A stretch of DNA of 64,000 nt. Origin: Amycolatopsis pretoriensis. GTDB lineage: Bacteria; Actinomycetota; Actinomycetes; Mycobacteriales; Pseudonocardiaceae. The translations under genes and the position numbers were made by a program. Location of the stretch: positions 1-64,000 of the forward strand of contig NZ_FNUJ01000003.1 in assembly GCF_900107925.1 (NCBI RefSeq). Reading direction: 5' to 3'. Positions 18,585 to 26,834 of this stretch are shown in pieces. Within the stretch, counting starts at the first letter, position 1; every line of letters begins with the position of its first letter. The notes below the pieces were generated by a model. It was not told where the DNA came from. It did not search any database and saw only the letters and a program-made list of their open reading frames with translations.

Positions 18585-18611
18585 CCTCACATCGGAGCCG
18601 CCCGCGTCGTC
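18585..18611 (+). promoter_or_regulatory. Candidate ECF41 promoter of the CMD-family gene
   Basis: CCTCACA (18585-18591) and CGTC (18608-18611) are separated by 16 nt and lie 31 nt before the ATG at 18642. The ECF41 consensus, as remembered, is TGTCACA-N16-CGTC; the match is 5 of 7 and 4 of 4 with exact spacing. Confidence 0.55.
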
Positions 18612-18641
18612 GGGCAGGCGAACCGACCGGAAGGACCCACG

Positions 18642-19121
18642 ATGACAGACAAGTCCCGCCTGCCCGACGCCGCCGAGCTCTTCCCCGAGATGGGCGAGCT
18701 GGCCGGCGCGATGACCCGGGTGACGATGAACGGCGCGATCCCGCGCAAGACGGTCCACCTCGTGCAGCTGCGGCTCGGGCAGCTCGCGGGCAGCACCTAC
18801 CACACGGTGCGGCAGGCCGGCCTGCTCCGCAAAGCCGGGGCGACCCAGGAGGAGGTCGACTCGGTGGCGTCCTGGCCGACTTCCCCGTACTTCGACGACG
18901 CCGAGCGCGTCGCGCTGGAACTCGCCGAAGCCGTGCTGACCGCGAACCCGTTGGGCGAGCGCGTTTCCGACGAGCTGTTCACCCGGGCTTCCGCCCACTA
19001 CGACGAAAAAGCGCTCTGGACGCTCGCCCTCGCGCTGAGCCAGATGTGCTACTTCCTCCCGGTCGCGCTGATCGCTAAGCCGGTGCCGGGCAAGCCGCTG
19101 GGCCAGAACTACACGAAGTAG
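18642..19121 (+). CDS. Carboxymuconolactone decarboxylase-family protein, ECF41-linked
   Basis: This 159-residue AhpD-fold protein (LPDAAELFPEMGELAGAMTR, LVQLRLGQLAGSTYHTVRQ) belongs to the CMD superfamily. The usual CxxC is replaced by GSTYHT, so a thiol peroxidase role is unlikely. It is divergent from the ECF41 sigma gene. In this sigma group the single gene next to the sigma factor is typically a CMD-family protein or oxidoreductase and is its main target. GGAAGG lies 8 nt before the ATG. A second hydrophobic segment near the end (MCYFLPVALIAKPV) is normal for the fold. Confidence 0.85.
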   Translation: MTDKSRLPDAAELFPEMGELAGAMTRVTMNGAIPRKTVHLVQLRLGQLAGSTYHTVRQAGLLRKAGATQEEVDSVASWPTSPYFDDAERVALELAEAVLTANPLGERVSDELFTRASAHYDEKALWTLALALSQMCYFLPVALIAKPVPGKPLGQNYTK

Positions 19122-19223
19122 CCCCGCGTACGTCCGCCGGCGTAGTGGCGATTGCCGTACGCCGCCGGACGACCGGGGCCGCCGGGAGCCCGACCATGGG
19201 ACACGCCACGAAGGAGGCGACCC

Positions 19224-20117
19224 ATGACCCTGCCGGTGGAAACCACCGCACTGACCAAACGCTACGGATCCACCGCCGCCGTCGAGGGGCTCGACCTTTC
19301 GGTGCGCGCCGGAGAGGTCTACGGCTTCCTCGGCCCGAACGGCGCCGGCAAGACCACGACGCTGCGGATGCTGCTCGGCCTGATCCGGCCCACCTCCGGG
19401 CGCGTCCGCGTGCTGGGCGCCGAACCCGGCCCCGGCAGCCTCGCCCGCGTCGGCGCGCTGATCGAAGGCCCGGCCTCCTACCCGTACCTGTCCGGCCGGG
19501 CCAACCTGCGCGTCCTCGCCGACCACGCCGGGGTGCCGCGCACCCGCGTCGACGCCGTGCTCGACGTCGTCAGCCTCGCCGACCGCGCGAAGGATCGGTA
19601 TTCGGCGTACTCGCTCGGTATGAAACAACGGCTCGGGCTCGCCGCGGCGCTGCTGAAGGAGCCCGAACTGGTCGTGCTCGACGAGCCGACCAACGGCCTC
19701 GACCCGGCGGGCATGGCCGACATGCGGGTCACCCTGCGCAAGCTCGCCGCCGAGGGCTGCACCGTGCTGCTGTCCAGCCACCTGCTGGCCGAGGTCGAGC
19801 AGATCTGCGACCGCGTCGGCGTGCTCGACCACGGCCGCCTGGTCACCGAAACCACCGTCGCGGACCTGCGGGCGGGCGGGGCGCTGCGCGTCGTCGCCGA
19901 GCCACTCGCCCGGGCCCGCGACCACCTCCGGCAGCTCTACGGCCGAGTCCGCGTCGACGGTGACGCCCTCGAACTCGACGTCGACGCCCGCGAAGCCGGG
20001 CGGGTCAACGCCGAGCTCGTCGGTGCCGGGCTGACCGTCACCGAGCTGCGCTGGCGGGAACCCGACCTGGAACAGACCTTCCTCACCCTCACCGGATGTA
20101 CCGGCCATGCTGCGTGA
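19224..20117 (+). CDS. ABC transporter ATP-binding protein
   Basis: This 297-residue subunit has Walker A GPNGAGKTT (about residues 40-48), signature YSLGMKQRLGLAAALLKEPE, Walker B LVVLDEPTNGLDP and the switch SSHLL. It belongs to the DrrA/NatA/bacitracin-type export group with a C-terminal regulatory extension. AAGGAGG precedes the ATG. It overlaps the permease gene by 11 nt, so the pair forms one exporter. Substrate unknown; antibiotics or lipids are common for the group. Confidence 0.93.
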   Translation: MTLPVETTALTKRYGSTAAVEGLDLSVRAGEVYGFLGPNGAGKTTTLRMLLGLIRPTSGRVRVLGAEPGPGSLARVGALIEGPASYPYLSGRANLRVLADHAGVPRTRVDAVLDVVSLADRAKDRYSAYSLGMKQRLGLAAALLKEPELVVLDEPTNGLDPAGMADMRVTLRKLAAEGCTVLLSSHLLAEVEQICDRVGVLDHGRLVTETTVADLRAGGALRVVAEPLARARDHLRQLYGRVRVDGDALELDVDAREAGRVNAELVGAGLTVTELRWREPDLEQTFLTLTGCTGHAA

Positions 20118-20922
20118 CATCCGCGCCGAACTGACCAAGCAGGCCCGCCGCCCGGCGAGCTGGCTGCTGCTCGCCGTCGCCGTCGTGCTGTCGCTGACGT
20201 TCGGCTACGCCGTCCCCTACGCGGGGTTGAGCGGCGCCGCCGGGCCGCCCGGTTCCGGCCGCGGGCTGGACGCGCTGCTGCCCGGCGCGTTCGTCGGCAG
20301 CGCCCTGGGCGGCCTGCCGATCTTCGTCGGCGCCCTCGCGCTGATCTTCGGCGTGCTCGTGGCGGGCAGCGAATACGGCTACGGCACCTGGAAGACCGTG
20401 CTGGTGCAACACCCTTCGCGCGTCGCCGTCTTCACCGCGAAGCTGGTCACCGTCGCGGTGGGCGCGCTGGCCGCGGTGCTCGCGCTGCTGGCGGCGACGG
20501 CGGGCGCGAGCGCGCTCGTCGCGTCCTTGAAGGACCAGCCGCTGGGCTGGCCGGCGGCCTCCGACGTCCTGCTCGGCGTCGGCGCCGGCTGGCTCGTCAC
20601 GACGATGTGGGGCGCGCTCGGCGTGCTGCTCGCCGTCGGGCTGCGCTCGGTCGCGCTGCCGATCGGGCTCGGCCTGGTGTGGCTGCTGGCCGTGCAGAAC
20701 CTGCTCGCGTCCATCGCCGCGCCGCTGCTCGACTGGGTCGCGCAGCTGCAGAAGGCGCTGCCCGGGCCGAACGCGGGCGCGCTGGCGGCCGCGTTCGGGG
20801 CGAGCGCGCCGGGTGTCGACGCGATCGTCGGATCGGGGCAGGCGGCCGTCGTGCTGGGCGCGTACCTGGTCGGCTTCGCCGTGCTCGGCGGCTGGCTGCT
20901 GCACCGCCGCGACATCGCCTGA
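20107..20922 (+). CDS. ABC transporter permease (ABC-2 type)
   Basis: This 271-residue membrane protein has about six hydrophobic segments, e.g. PASWLLLAVAVVLSLTFGYA, LPIFVGALALIFGVLVAG and a last one ending VLGAYLVGFAVLGGWLLHRR. EYGYGTWKTVLVQHPSR is the cytoplasmic loop typical of ABC-2 permeases of the NatB/bacitracin type. It begins inside the end of the ATPase gene (11-nt overlap), indicating an obligate partner. Confidence 0.88.
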   Translation: MLRDIRAELTKQARRPASWLLLAVAVVLSLTFGYAVPYAGLSGAAGPPGSGRGLDALLPGAFVGSALGGLPIFVGALALIFGVLVAGSEYGYGTWKTVLVQHPSRVAVFTAKLVTVAVGALAAVLALLAATAGASALVASLKDQPLGWPAASDVLLGVGAGWLVTTMWGALGVLLAVGLRSVALPIGLGLVWLLAVQNLLASIAAPLLDWVAQLQKALPGPNAGALAAAFGASAPGVDAIVGSGQAAVVLGAYLVGFAVLGGWLLHRRDIA

Positions 20923-21008
20923 CGCGGGCCGGTGCGGTGTCCGCGCACGGCCGTGCGCGCGGTGTAGTGTTTGCCGGTCCGACCGGCGGGTGACCCACGT
21001 GAGGTGCC

Positions 21009-23309
21009 ATGACAGTGCGGCGGTACCCAGTCGCGGCCCTGCTCGTCGTCCTCACGGTGACCCTCGTCGTGGTCAACGGCTTCGCGTTCTGGGGCGACAC
21101 CTTCGCCCTGTGGGTCGACGACGCCATGCAGCTGAGCGCCGGGGTCGGCGCGGTCGTCTGCGGCGTCCTGGCCGCGCGCCGGGTCCGCGGGCACCAGCGC
21201 GGGTGGCGGGTGCTCGTCGCGATCGGGATGGCCGGCTGGTCGCTCGGCCAGTGCGCCTGGTCGTACTACCAGCTGATCGACGGGCGCGGGCTGCCGTCGC
21301 CGTCCCTGGCCGACGTCGGCTACCTGAGCTTCCCACTGTTCGCGCTCGCCGCGCTGTTCGTGCTGGCGCGGGCGCGGGTCCGGCCGGACCGCGAACGCTG
21401 GCAGCCCGCCCAGTGGACCGCCCACTTCGGCGTCGCGGTCGTGCTCGACGGGCTGATCGTCACCGGCTCGCTGTTCATCCTCACCTGGACCGCCGCGCTC
21501 GGGCAGCTGGTGCGGGCCACCGCGCCGGACAAGCCGACCTGGGCCGTCGCCATCTCCTACCCGCTGTCGGACCTGGTGATCGTCGTCGTCGCGGTGCTGC
21601 TGGTCGTGTTCGACCGGGTGGACCGCCCCTACCGGGCGAACCTGCTGCTCGCCGCGGTCGGGATCGTGGCGCTCGCCGCGTCCGACAGCGTCTTCGCCTA
21701 CCTCGTCAGCATCGGCGCGGAGAGCATGAAGCCGTGGTCGGACGGCGGGTTCGTGCTCGGGCCGCTGTTCATCGCCTTCGCGTTGCTGGTGACGCCCGGT
21801 TCGCGACGCCGTGACGACGCCGGCTCGGCCGCCGCGGTGGACTGGTGGCAGCTCGCGCTGCCGTACGTCCCCGTCACCGCCGTGGCGCTGCTGATCACCG
21901 TGCAGCTCGTGGCGGGCGCCGGCCCGGACGGCGTCGAGGTGTTCGTCGGCGTGCTCGTCGTGTTCCTCGTGCTCGCGCGCCAGCTGCTTTCCTTGCTGGA
22001 CAACAGGTTGCTGCTGCGGCGGGTGTACGAGGGCCAACAGCAGCTGACCCACCAGGCCTACCACGACCCGCTGACCGGGCTGGCCAACCGCGCGCTGTTC
22101 GCCGACCGGCTGGACCGCGCGGTCGAGGCCGTCGACCGGCCGCTGGTCCTGATCTTCGTCGACCTCGACGACTTCAAGGAGGTCAACGACCGGTTCGGGC
22201 ACGCCGGCGGCGACGTCCTGCTGCACGCCGTCGCCCAGCGGCTGCTGAGCTGCGTGCGCGCGGGCGACACGGTCGCGCGGCTGGGCGGCGACGAGTTCGC
22301 GATCCTCCTGGAGGGCGAGCTGGACGCGCCGCAGGCCGTCGCCGACCGGATCCAGGGCGCGCTGCGGCGGCCGTTCGCGGTGCACGGCACGCTCGTCCCG
22401 GTCCGCGCGAGCATGGGCCTGGTCGTGCCGGACCCGGCGGAGCCGCTGGTGACGTCGGACGTGCTGCTGGGCCGCGCGGACACGTCGATGTACGCGGGCA
22501 AGCGGCTCGGCAAGGACACGACCGTCGTCTACCGCCCGTCTCAGGACGGCCCGCCGGACTTCCCCTCCGCGCTGCGGCGGGCATCGGGCGGCATCCCGGA
22601 GGGGTTCGGCCTGGTGTTCCAGCCGATCGTCCGGCTGGCCGGCGAGACGCCGGTGGCCGTGGAGGCGCTGGCCCGCTGGACCACCCGCGACGGCACGGCC
22701 GTGTCGCCGGAAACGTTCGTCCGCGCGGCCGAGGGCGCCGGCCTCGGCGCCGAGCTGGACGCGCTGGTGCTGGACCTGGCGTGCCGCGAGATCACGGCGG
22801 CCGGGCTGGACCTGACGGTGCACGTCAACGTGTGCGCGAGCCGCCTCGGCGCGGCGGCGCTGGAGCAGAGCGTCGCGGCCGCGCTCGCGCGCTACCGGCT
22901 GCCGGCGTCGCGGCTGGTCGTCGAGATCACCGAGACGGTCCCGGTCCCCGACCTGGCCGCGGGCGCGGCGGCGATCCGGCGGCTGCAGGCGCTGGGCGTC
23001 CGGGTGGCGCTGGACGACTTCGGGGCGGGGTACAGCTCGCTGACCGTGCTGCACGCGCTGCCGGTCGATCTGATCAAGCTGGACCGCGCGTTGACGACGG
23101 GGGTGCAGCCGGACCGGGACGCGGCGCTGTGCCGGTCGCTGGTCGGGCTGTGCGCGGACCTCGAGCTGGACGTGGTCGCGGAGGGGATCGAGACGCCCGA
23201 GCAGGCGTCGCTGGTCACCGCGGCCGGGTGCACCACGGCGCAGGGCTACCTGTACGGCCGCCCTGCGCCGCTGCCGGCGCTGAGACTGTCGACGATCCCC
23301 GCGGGTTAG
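21009..23309 (+). CDS. Membrane GGDEF-EAL cyclic-di-GMP protein
   Basis: This 766-residue protein has an N-terminal half of about 10 membrane helices (residues 1-330) with no known sensor family recognised. A GGDEF domain follows at about 350-510 with intact RLGGDEF near 423. An EAL domain at about 525-760 has intact EAL (near 551), DDFGAGYSS and EGIET. Both catalytic sites look competent, so it may both make and break c-di-GMP, with the membrane part choosing the direction. In Streptomyces c-di-GMP controls development through BldD. It stands alone as a gene, with the stop overlapping the convergent cyclase gene by 4 nt. Confidence 0.9.
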   Translation: MTVRRYPVAALLVVLTVTLVVVNGFAFWGDTFALWVDDAMQLSAGVGAVVCGVLAARRVRGHQRGWRVLVAIGMAGWSLGQCAWSYYQLIDGRGLPSPSLADVGYLSFPLFALAALFVLARARVRPDRERWQPAQWTAHFGVAVVLDGLIVTGSLFILTWTAALGQLVRATAPDKPTWAVAISYPLSDLVIVVVAVLLVVFDRVDRPYRANLLLAAVGIVALAASDSVFAYLVSIGAESMKPWSDGGFVLGPLFIAFALLVTPGSRRRDDAGSAAAVDWWQLALPYVPVTAVALLITVQLVAGAGPDGVEVFVGVLVVFLVLARQLLSLLDNRLLLRRVYEGQQQLTHQAYHDPLTGLANRALFADRLDRAVEAVDRPLVLIFVDLDDFKEVNDRFGHAGGDVLLHAVAQRLLSCVRAGDTVARLGGDEFAILLEGELDAPQAVADRIQGALRRPFAVHGTLVPVRASMGLVVPDPAEPLVTSDVLLGRADTSMYAGKRLGKDTTVVYRPSQDGPPDFPSALRRASGGIPEGFGLVFQPIVRLAGETPVAVEALARWTTRDGTAVSPETFVRAAEGAGLGAELDALVLDLACREITAAGLDLTVHVNVCASRLGAAALEQSVAAALARYRLPASRLVVEITETVPVPDLAAGAAAIRRLQALGVRVALDDFGAGYSSLTVLHALPVDLIKLDRALTTGVQPDRDAALCRSLVGLCADLELDVVAEGIETPEQASLVTAAGCTTAQGYLYGRPAPLPALRLSTIPAG

Positions 23310-24124
23310 CGCACGCCGGGCGGGAGGACGCCGAAGATCGTCGCCGTCGAGCCCGCCCCCTTCCGGTTGATCGGGCCGCCCGCCAGCACCCACGCCCCCG
23401 TCGTCGGCAGCGCCTTCAGGTTCGCCAGGATCTCCAGGCTGATCCGGTGCCGCCGGTACACCAGCTTCGACACCGTGTACGTCTCGTCGGTGCCGACGTC
23501 CGGGCTGAACGTGTCGGTGCCCGTGCCGCCGCGGCGGCCGAGCCGGCCCGTGTCGATGAGCCACTTGACCGCCGGGATCGAGAACCCGGGCTGGTGCAGT
23601 ACGCCGTCGGCGCCGGTGTTCGGGTAGGCCGGGGTGCCCCACTTCGCGTCCCAGCCGGTCCAGAGCACGACGACGGACTCGTCGGGGATGCGGCCGTGGC
23701 GCTTCTCCCACGCCTTGAGGTCGTCGACCGTCACGGCGTAGTCGGGGTTGCCCGCGGCCTTCGTTCTCACGTCGATCTTCACGGCGGGCCGGAATAGATC
23801 CGCCGGGTCCAGGTCGTCGGCGAGGGGTTCGCCCGTGTTGAAGTGGCCCGGCGCGCCCCAGTGCGTGCCGGTGTGTTCGCCTTCGCGGACGAACTGCAGG
23901 TAGTAGCCGTCGTCCGGGATGGTGGCGATGGTTTCCAGCTCGAAGGCCGGGTCGCCGGGGAACACGTTCGTCGTGGCGGGATCGTTGACGTGCGAGAGGT
24001 TGACCAGGTTCAGCTGGTCGAGCCGGACCGGCGGCGCCGTCGCGGCCTGGGCGGTCCGCCCGGACAGCGCGGCACCGAACACCCCGGCCAGGCCCGCGGC
24101 CAGCACCCTGCGTCTCATCGGCAT
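23306..24124 (-). CDS. Secreted cyclase-family (kynurenine formamidase-like) hydrolase
   Basis: About 272 residues with a Tat-like signal peptide (MRRRVLAAGLAGVFGAALSG). The cyclase-family metal motif appears as HTGTHWGAPGHF near residue 80. The position normally held by Asp in HxGTHxD is Gly, so metal binding or specificity may differ. LDPADLFRPAVKID and VLWTGWDAKWGTPAYPNTGA follow the usual order. The ATG at 24124 has AAAGG about 8 nt in front; an upstream GTG (24133) is also possible. Substrate unknown; the family hydrolyses amides, lactones or polyketides. Confidence 0.82.
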   Translation of the reverse strand: MPMRRRVLAAGLAGVFGAALSGRTAQAATAPPVRLDQLNLVNLSHVNDPATTNVFPGDPAFELETIATIPDDGYYLQFVREGEHTGTHWGAPGHFNTGEPLADDLDPADLFRPAVKIDVRTKAAGNPDYAVTVDDLKAWEKRHGRIPDESVVVLWTGWDAKWGTPAYPNTGADGVLHQPGFSIPAVKWLIDTGRLGRRGGTGTDTFSPDVGTDETYTVSKLVYRRHRISLEILANLKALPTTGAWVLAGGPINRKGAGSTATIFGVLPPGVR

Positions 24125-24224
24125 GGGGATCACCTTTCACCGGAACACCGCCCGTGCGGCGGCGGCCTGCACGGTGATATCACCCGAGCCGCGCGGGGCC
24201 AAGGAGCTGAGCGAGGATGGACGC

Positions 24225-24647
24225 ATGGACGACGACATCGAAGACCACGCCGACGAAGGCATCCTCGACCCGGAGGACACGCTGGACGACCGCGACGAGC
24301 TGGCCGAGGGGTACTCCCCGCCGGAACGCCCGCGGGAGACCGAGGAGTGGGGCACGACCGCGCGCGAGACCGCGGAGGGCGAGAGCTGGGAAGGCCGGCT
24401 GGCGCGCGAGGTCCCGGACATCGAGGCCGACGAAGGCGACGGCCTCGGCGACAGCGAGGACACCGACGGCGAGCTGATCGACGACGAGGTCGGCGACGTC
24501 CGCGCGGGCCGGCTCGTGGCGACGGACGAGGGCTTCGGCGAAGACGCCGACGAAGAGCTCTACGCGTCCGACGCGGGCATCGACGGCGGCGCGGCCTCGG
24601 CGGAGGAAGCGGCCGTCCACGTGATCGACCCCTCGCGACGCTGGTGA
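24225..24647 (+). CDS. DUF5709-type acidic protein
   Basis: This 140-residue, strongly acidic, probably unstructured protein has the recurring actinobacterial pattern GILDPEDTLDDRDELAEGYS near the N-terminus and EWGTTARETAEGESWEGRLA in the middle, and ends in VHVIDPSRRW. This is the DUF5709 layout. No catalytic residue or membrane segment. GAGGA lies about 8 nt before the ATG. Function unknown; the conserved tail suggests a binding partner. Confidence 0.85.
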   Translation: MDDDIEDHADEGILDPEDTLDDRDELAEGYSPPERPRETEEWGTTARETAEGESWEGRLAREVPDIEADEGDGLGDSEDTDGELIDDEVGDVRAGRLVATDEGFGEDADEELYASDAGIDGGAASAEEAAVHVIDPSRRW

Positions 24648-24649
24648 CG

Positions 24650-25060
24650 TGGCGGGCGTCCCGGCGTCGGGGATCACCGGGCCGCCCGCCACCACCGGAC
24701 CGCCGCCGTGGCGCGCAAGCACCACGACCTGGCTGGGGAGGCGCACGCCGTCGGCAACCTGGGTTACGTCGCCCTGCGCCGCGGCGACTGGGCCGCCGCC
24801 ATCCGGCACCTCGAGCGGGCCGTCGAGGCGCTGCGGACCATCGGGAACATGCGGCGTTCTTCCTCGTCGCGCTCGGCGACTGCTACCGCATCGCCGGCCG
24901 TAACGGTGAAGCCCGCGACGTCCTGCACGAGGCACGCGAGCGCTACCGGACCCACCCCGAGGGGCGCGGTTCAAGGAGATCGAGGCGTGCCTGCTCGCGC
25001 CGGCCGGACCCGCCCCCTCGACGGGTCCGGCCCCGATTTCGCGACCGGCCTAATCCTTTC
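24650..25060 (+). pseudogene. Fragments of a TPR-containing (regulator-type) gene
   Basis: From about 24708 one frame reads LAGEAHAVGNLGYVALRRGD, WAAAIRHLERAVEALRTIGN, two tetratricopeptide helices typical of the end of AfsR/LuxR-type regulators. Near 24855 it switches to another frame reading AFFLVALGDCYRIAGRNGEA and RDVLHEARERYRTH. Near 24970 it switches again to FKEIEACLLAPAG before a stop. No frame covers the whole and no domain precedes the TPR part, so this is a remnant of a larger gene. Confidence 0.65.
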
Positions 25061-25145
25061 CCCCGTCCGGCGCGTGGGGTAGGCGGCAGAGCGGTCGTGT
25101 CCGGATCCGGCCGGGCCCGCTCGCGCTGCCGGAAGGGGACACGGG

Positions 25146-26102
25146 ATGCTCGAAGGGCTGCTCACACCCGGCGCGGGCGCGCTGTACGACACGATGGTGC
25201 GCACCGGGCCGCTGGCGCTGGACGACCCGCGGGCCGAGAGCCCGGAGATGCGGGAGCTGTTCGACCGCGGGTTCGTGCGCCGCGACTACCGCGAAGACCC
25301 GGTGATCGCGCCGATGGAGCCGGTGCGCGCGGTCGACCACGCGATCCTGGGCGCGCAGCAGCAGCTGCTGGAGCAGCAGCGGCAGATCGTCGCGGCGCGC
25401 CAGCAGCTCGACGTGCTGCAGGCGGTGTACCGGGCGGCGAACGGCGCGGGCGGCGACTCGGCCGTCGAAGTGCTGACGGACCCGCGGCGCATCGGCTCGC
25501 TGTCGCTGGAGCTCTGCCTGTCCGCGCGCGAGGAGTTCCTGACGTTCACGACGCACCACTTCAAGCGCAAGCCGGACGCGGGCACGGTGATGCGCCTGCC
25601 CGAGGCGGTGACCGAGCGAGGGGTGGCGTTGCGCAACGTGTACGAGCGCGCGGCCCTGGAGTTCGAGGGGGCGAAGGAGGTGGTCGACGCGAGCGTCAAG
25701 GCGGGCTGGACCATGCGGGTGGCCTCCGAGCTGCCGATGAAGATGGTGATCGCCGACCGCCATTCGGCGCTGGTGCCCCTGGACCCGAGCGGCATGGAGG
25801 GCGCGCTGTTCATCCGCAGCCCGACGATCGTGGCGGCGCTGCGGATGCTGTTCGAGCTGGTGTGGAGCCAGGCGGTGGCGGTCCACGGCCCGGCATCCCG
25901 GCCCCGGCACGGATTGACGCCGACGCAGGCGAAGGTGCTGGACTTGCTGGCGACGGGGATGACGGACGGGGCCATCGCACGCCATTTGGACGTGAGCGAG
26001 AGGACGGTCCGCCGGCACGTACAGGGGTTGCTGGAGGCGTTGCAGGCGGACAACCGCGTGGCGGCGGTCTTCGCGGCGACCCGGCTGGGCTGGCTGGGCT
26101 GA
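25146..26102 (+). CDS. LuxR-type transcriptional regulator with TrmB-like N-terminus
   Basis: This 318-residue protein has an N-terminal part resembling the winged-helix/coiled-coil arrangement of actinobacterial TrmB-like regulators (LEGLLTPGAGALYDTMVRTG, then a Gln-rich helix QQQLLEQQRQIVAARQQLD at about residues 73-91). A middle domain may sense a ligand (EFLTFTTHHFKRKPDAG). The C-terminal LuxR HTH spans about 258-312 (LTPTQAKVLDLLATGMTDGA, IARHLDVSERTVRRHVQGLL). The ATG at 25146 has AAGGGG in front. Target unknown. Confidence 0.85.
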   Translation: MLEGLLTPGAGALYDTMVRTGPLALDDPRAESPEMRELFDRGFVRRDYREDPVIAPMEPVRAVDHAILGAQQQLLEQQRQIVAARQQLDVLQAVYRAANGAGGDSAVEVLTDPRRIGSLSLELCLSAREEFLTFTTHHFKRKPDAGTVMRLPEAVTERGVALRNVYERAALEFEGAKEVVDASVKAGWTMRVASELPMKMVIADRHSALVPLDPSGMEGALFIRSPTIVAALRMLFELVWSQAVAVHGPASRPRHGLTPTQAKVLDLLATGMTDGAIARHLDVSERTVRRHVQGLLEALQADNRVAAVFAATRLGWLG

Positions 26103-26143
26103 GCCGGCACGGTCCCCGCGGCTGGCCCGGCTGGGCTGAGCCC

Positions 26144-26232
26144 GAGCGCCCCAATGTGGCCTTGGTTGCGTCAGACGCACCGAAGGCCACATTGGGTGCG
26201 TCTCACGCACCGAAGGCCACATTGGGGCGCTC
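26144..26232. repeat. Palindromic repeat block with CCAATGTGGCC arms
   Basis: A left arm beginning GAGCGCCCCAATGTGGCC (26144) is matched by a right arm ending GGCCACATTGGGGCGCTC (26232). Between them lies another copy, so ACGCACCGAAGGCCACATTGG occurs twice, 30 nt apart (26175 and 26205). Two alternative large hairpins are possible. It follows the LuxR-type gene and can end its transcript; it may also be a dispersed genomic element. Confidence 0.65.
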
Positions 26233-26364
26233 TTGCCCGGCACCTCAGCCGGGCCGGATCGCACCGGGTTGGCCGACCCGCGATCCCACCCAAGGTCCGG
26301 CGGATCCGACCTGACCGGCGCCGAACCACCGCCGATCAGCCGCGCCCGCCCACTCCCGCCGCGG

Positions 26365-26535
26365 CTACTCCAGCTTCTTGCACTCCGGCGGCCCGCCGGT
26401 CCAGATCCAGACGCACACCTCTCCCGGCGGACGGTACGTCGGGTCGCCGTTGCCCGTCGCGGCCGCCGCCGCGGGTGCGCACAGCGTGCCGATCGCCGCC
26501 GCCGCGGCCAGTCCCGCCAGCGCTCGCTTGATCAT
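26365..26535 (-). CDS. Small secreted peptide with one cysteine pair
   Basis: A 56-residue frame has a clean signal peptide (MIKRALAGLAAAAAIGTLCA, cleavage after AAAAA). The mature peptide is about 31 residues and ends EVCVWIWTGGPPECKKLE. The two Cys could form a disulfide around the Trp-Ile-Trp-Thr-Gly-Gly turn. A GGGAGAAGGA stretch precedes the ATG at good spacing. No family is recognised. Antimicrobial, signalling or structural roles are open. It stands alone, pointing away from the MerR/MFS pair. Confidence 0.6.
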   Translation of the reverse strand: MIKRALAGLAAAAAIGTLCAPAAAAATGNGDPTYRPPGEVCVWIWTGGPPECKKLE

Positions 26536-26714
26536 GGTCCTTCTCCCAAAAGAAGTGCTCTTCATCCGCAGCCAACCTAAGACCCGAGCCCCGCGCACCG
26601 GCAGGGGCGGGTTCGGCCACTGTCCGCTTCCGGCCACCGGCGAACCGGCCGAAACCGGACGTTGGCCGCCCCCGACCGGTGCGCGAGACCCTGCTCCGCC
26701 CCTACCGTCGAGCC

Positions 26715-26834
26715 ATGGGTGAGGACACGCGCTGGTGGGCCGAAGAAGGGGCGCGTCCCCGGCCGGAGCCCGCCGGCTGGTGGCCCGAAGCCGACACCCT
26801 GCACTGGGTGCGGATCCCCGACGAACCCGACTAG
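26715..26834 (+). CDS. 39-residue Trp-rich peptide, hypothetical
   Basis: The frame encodes a short acidic peptide with two WW pairs (TRWWAEEG and AGWWPEAD) and an end HWVRIPDEPD. Five tryptophans in 39 residues and the repeated WW-x-E-x pattern are hard to explain by chance. The third-position GC is high, as in real genes here. No strong RBS is visible. It ends 4 nt inside the convergent MerR gene. Confidence 0.4.
   Translation: MGEDTRWWAEEGARPRPEPAGWWPEADTLHWVRIPDEPD

Noticed and set aside
20379..24140. Minus-strand open frame of 1253 codons
   Set aside because: It lies opposite the ABC permease and GGDEF-EAL genes; the translation is Arg/Gly/Asp-rich and without domains, a GC-bias shadow apart from the cyclase gene at its start.
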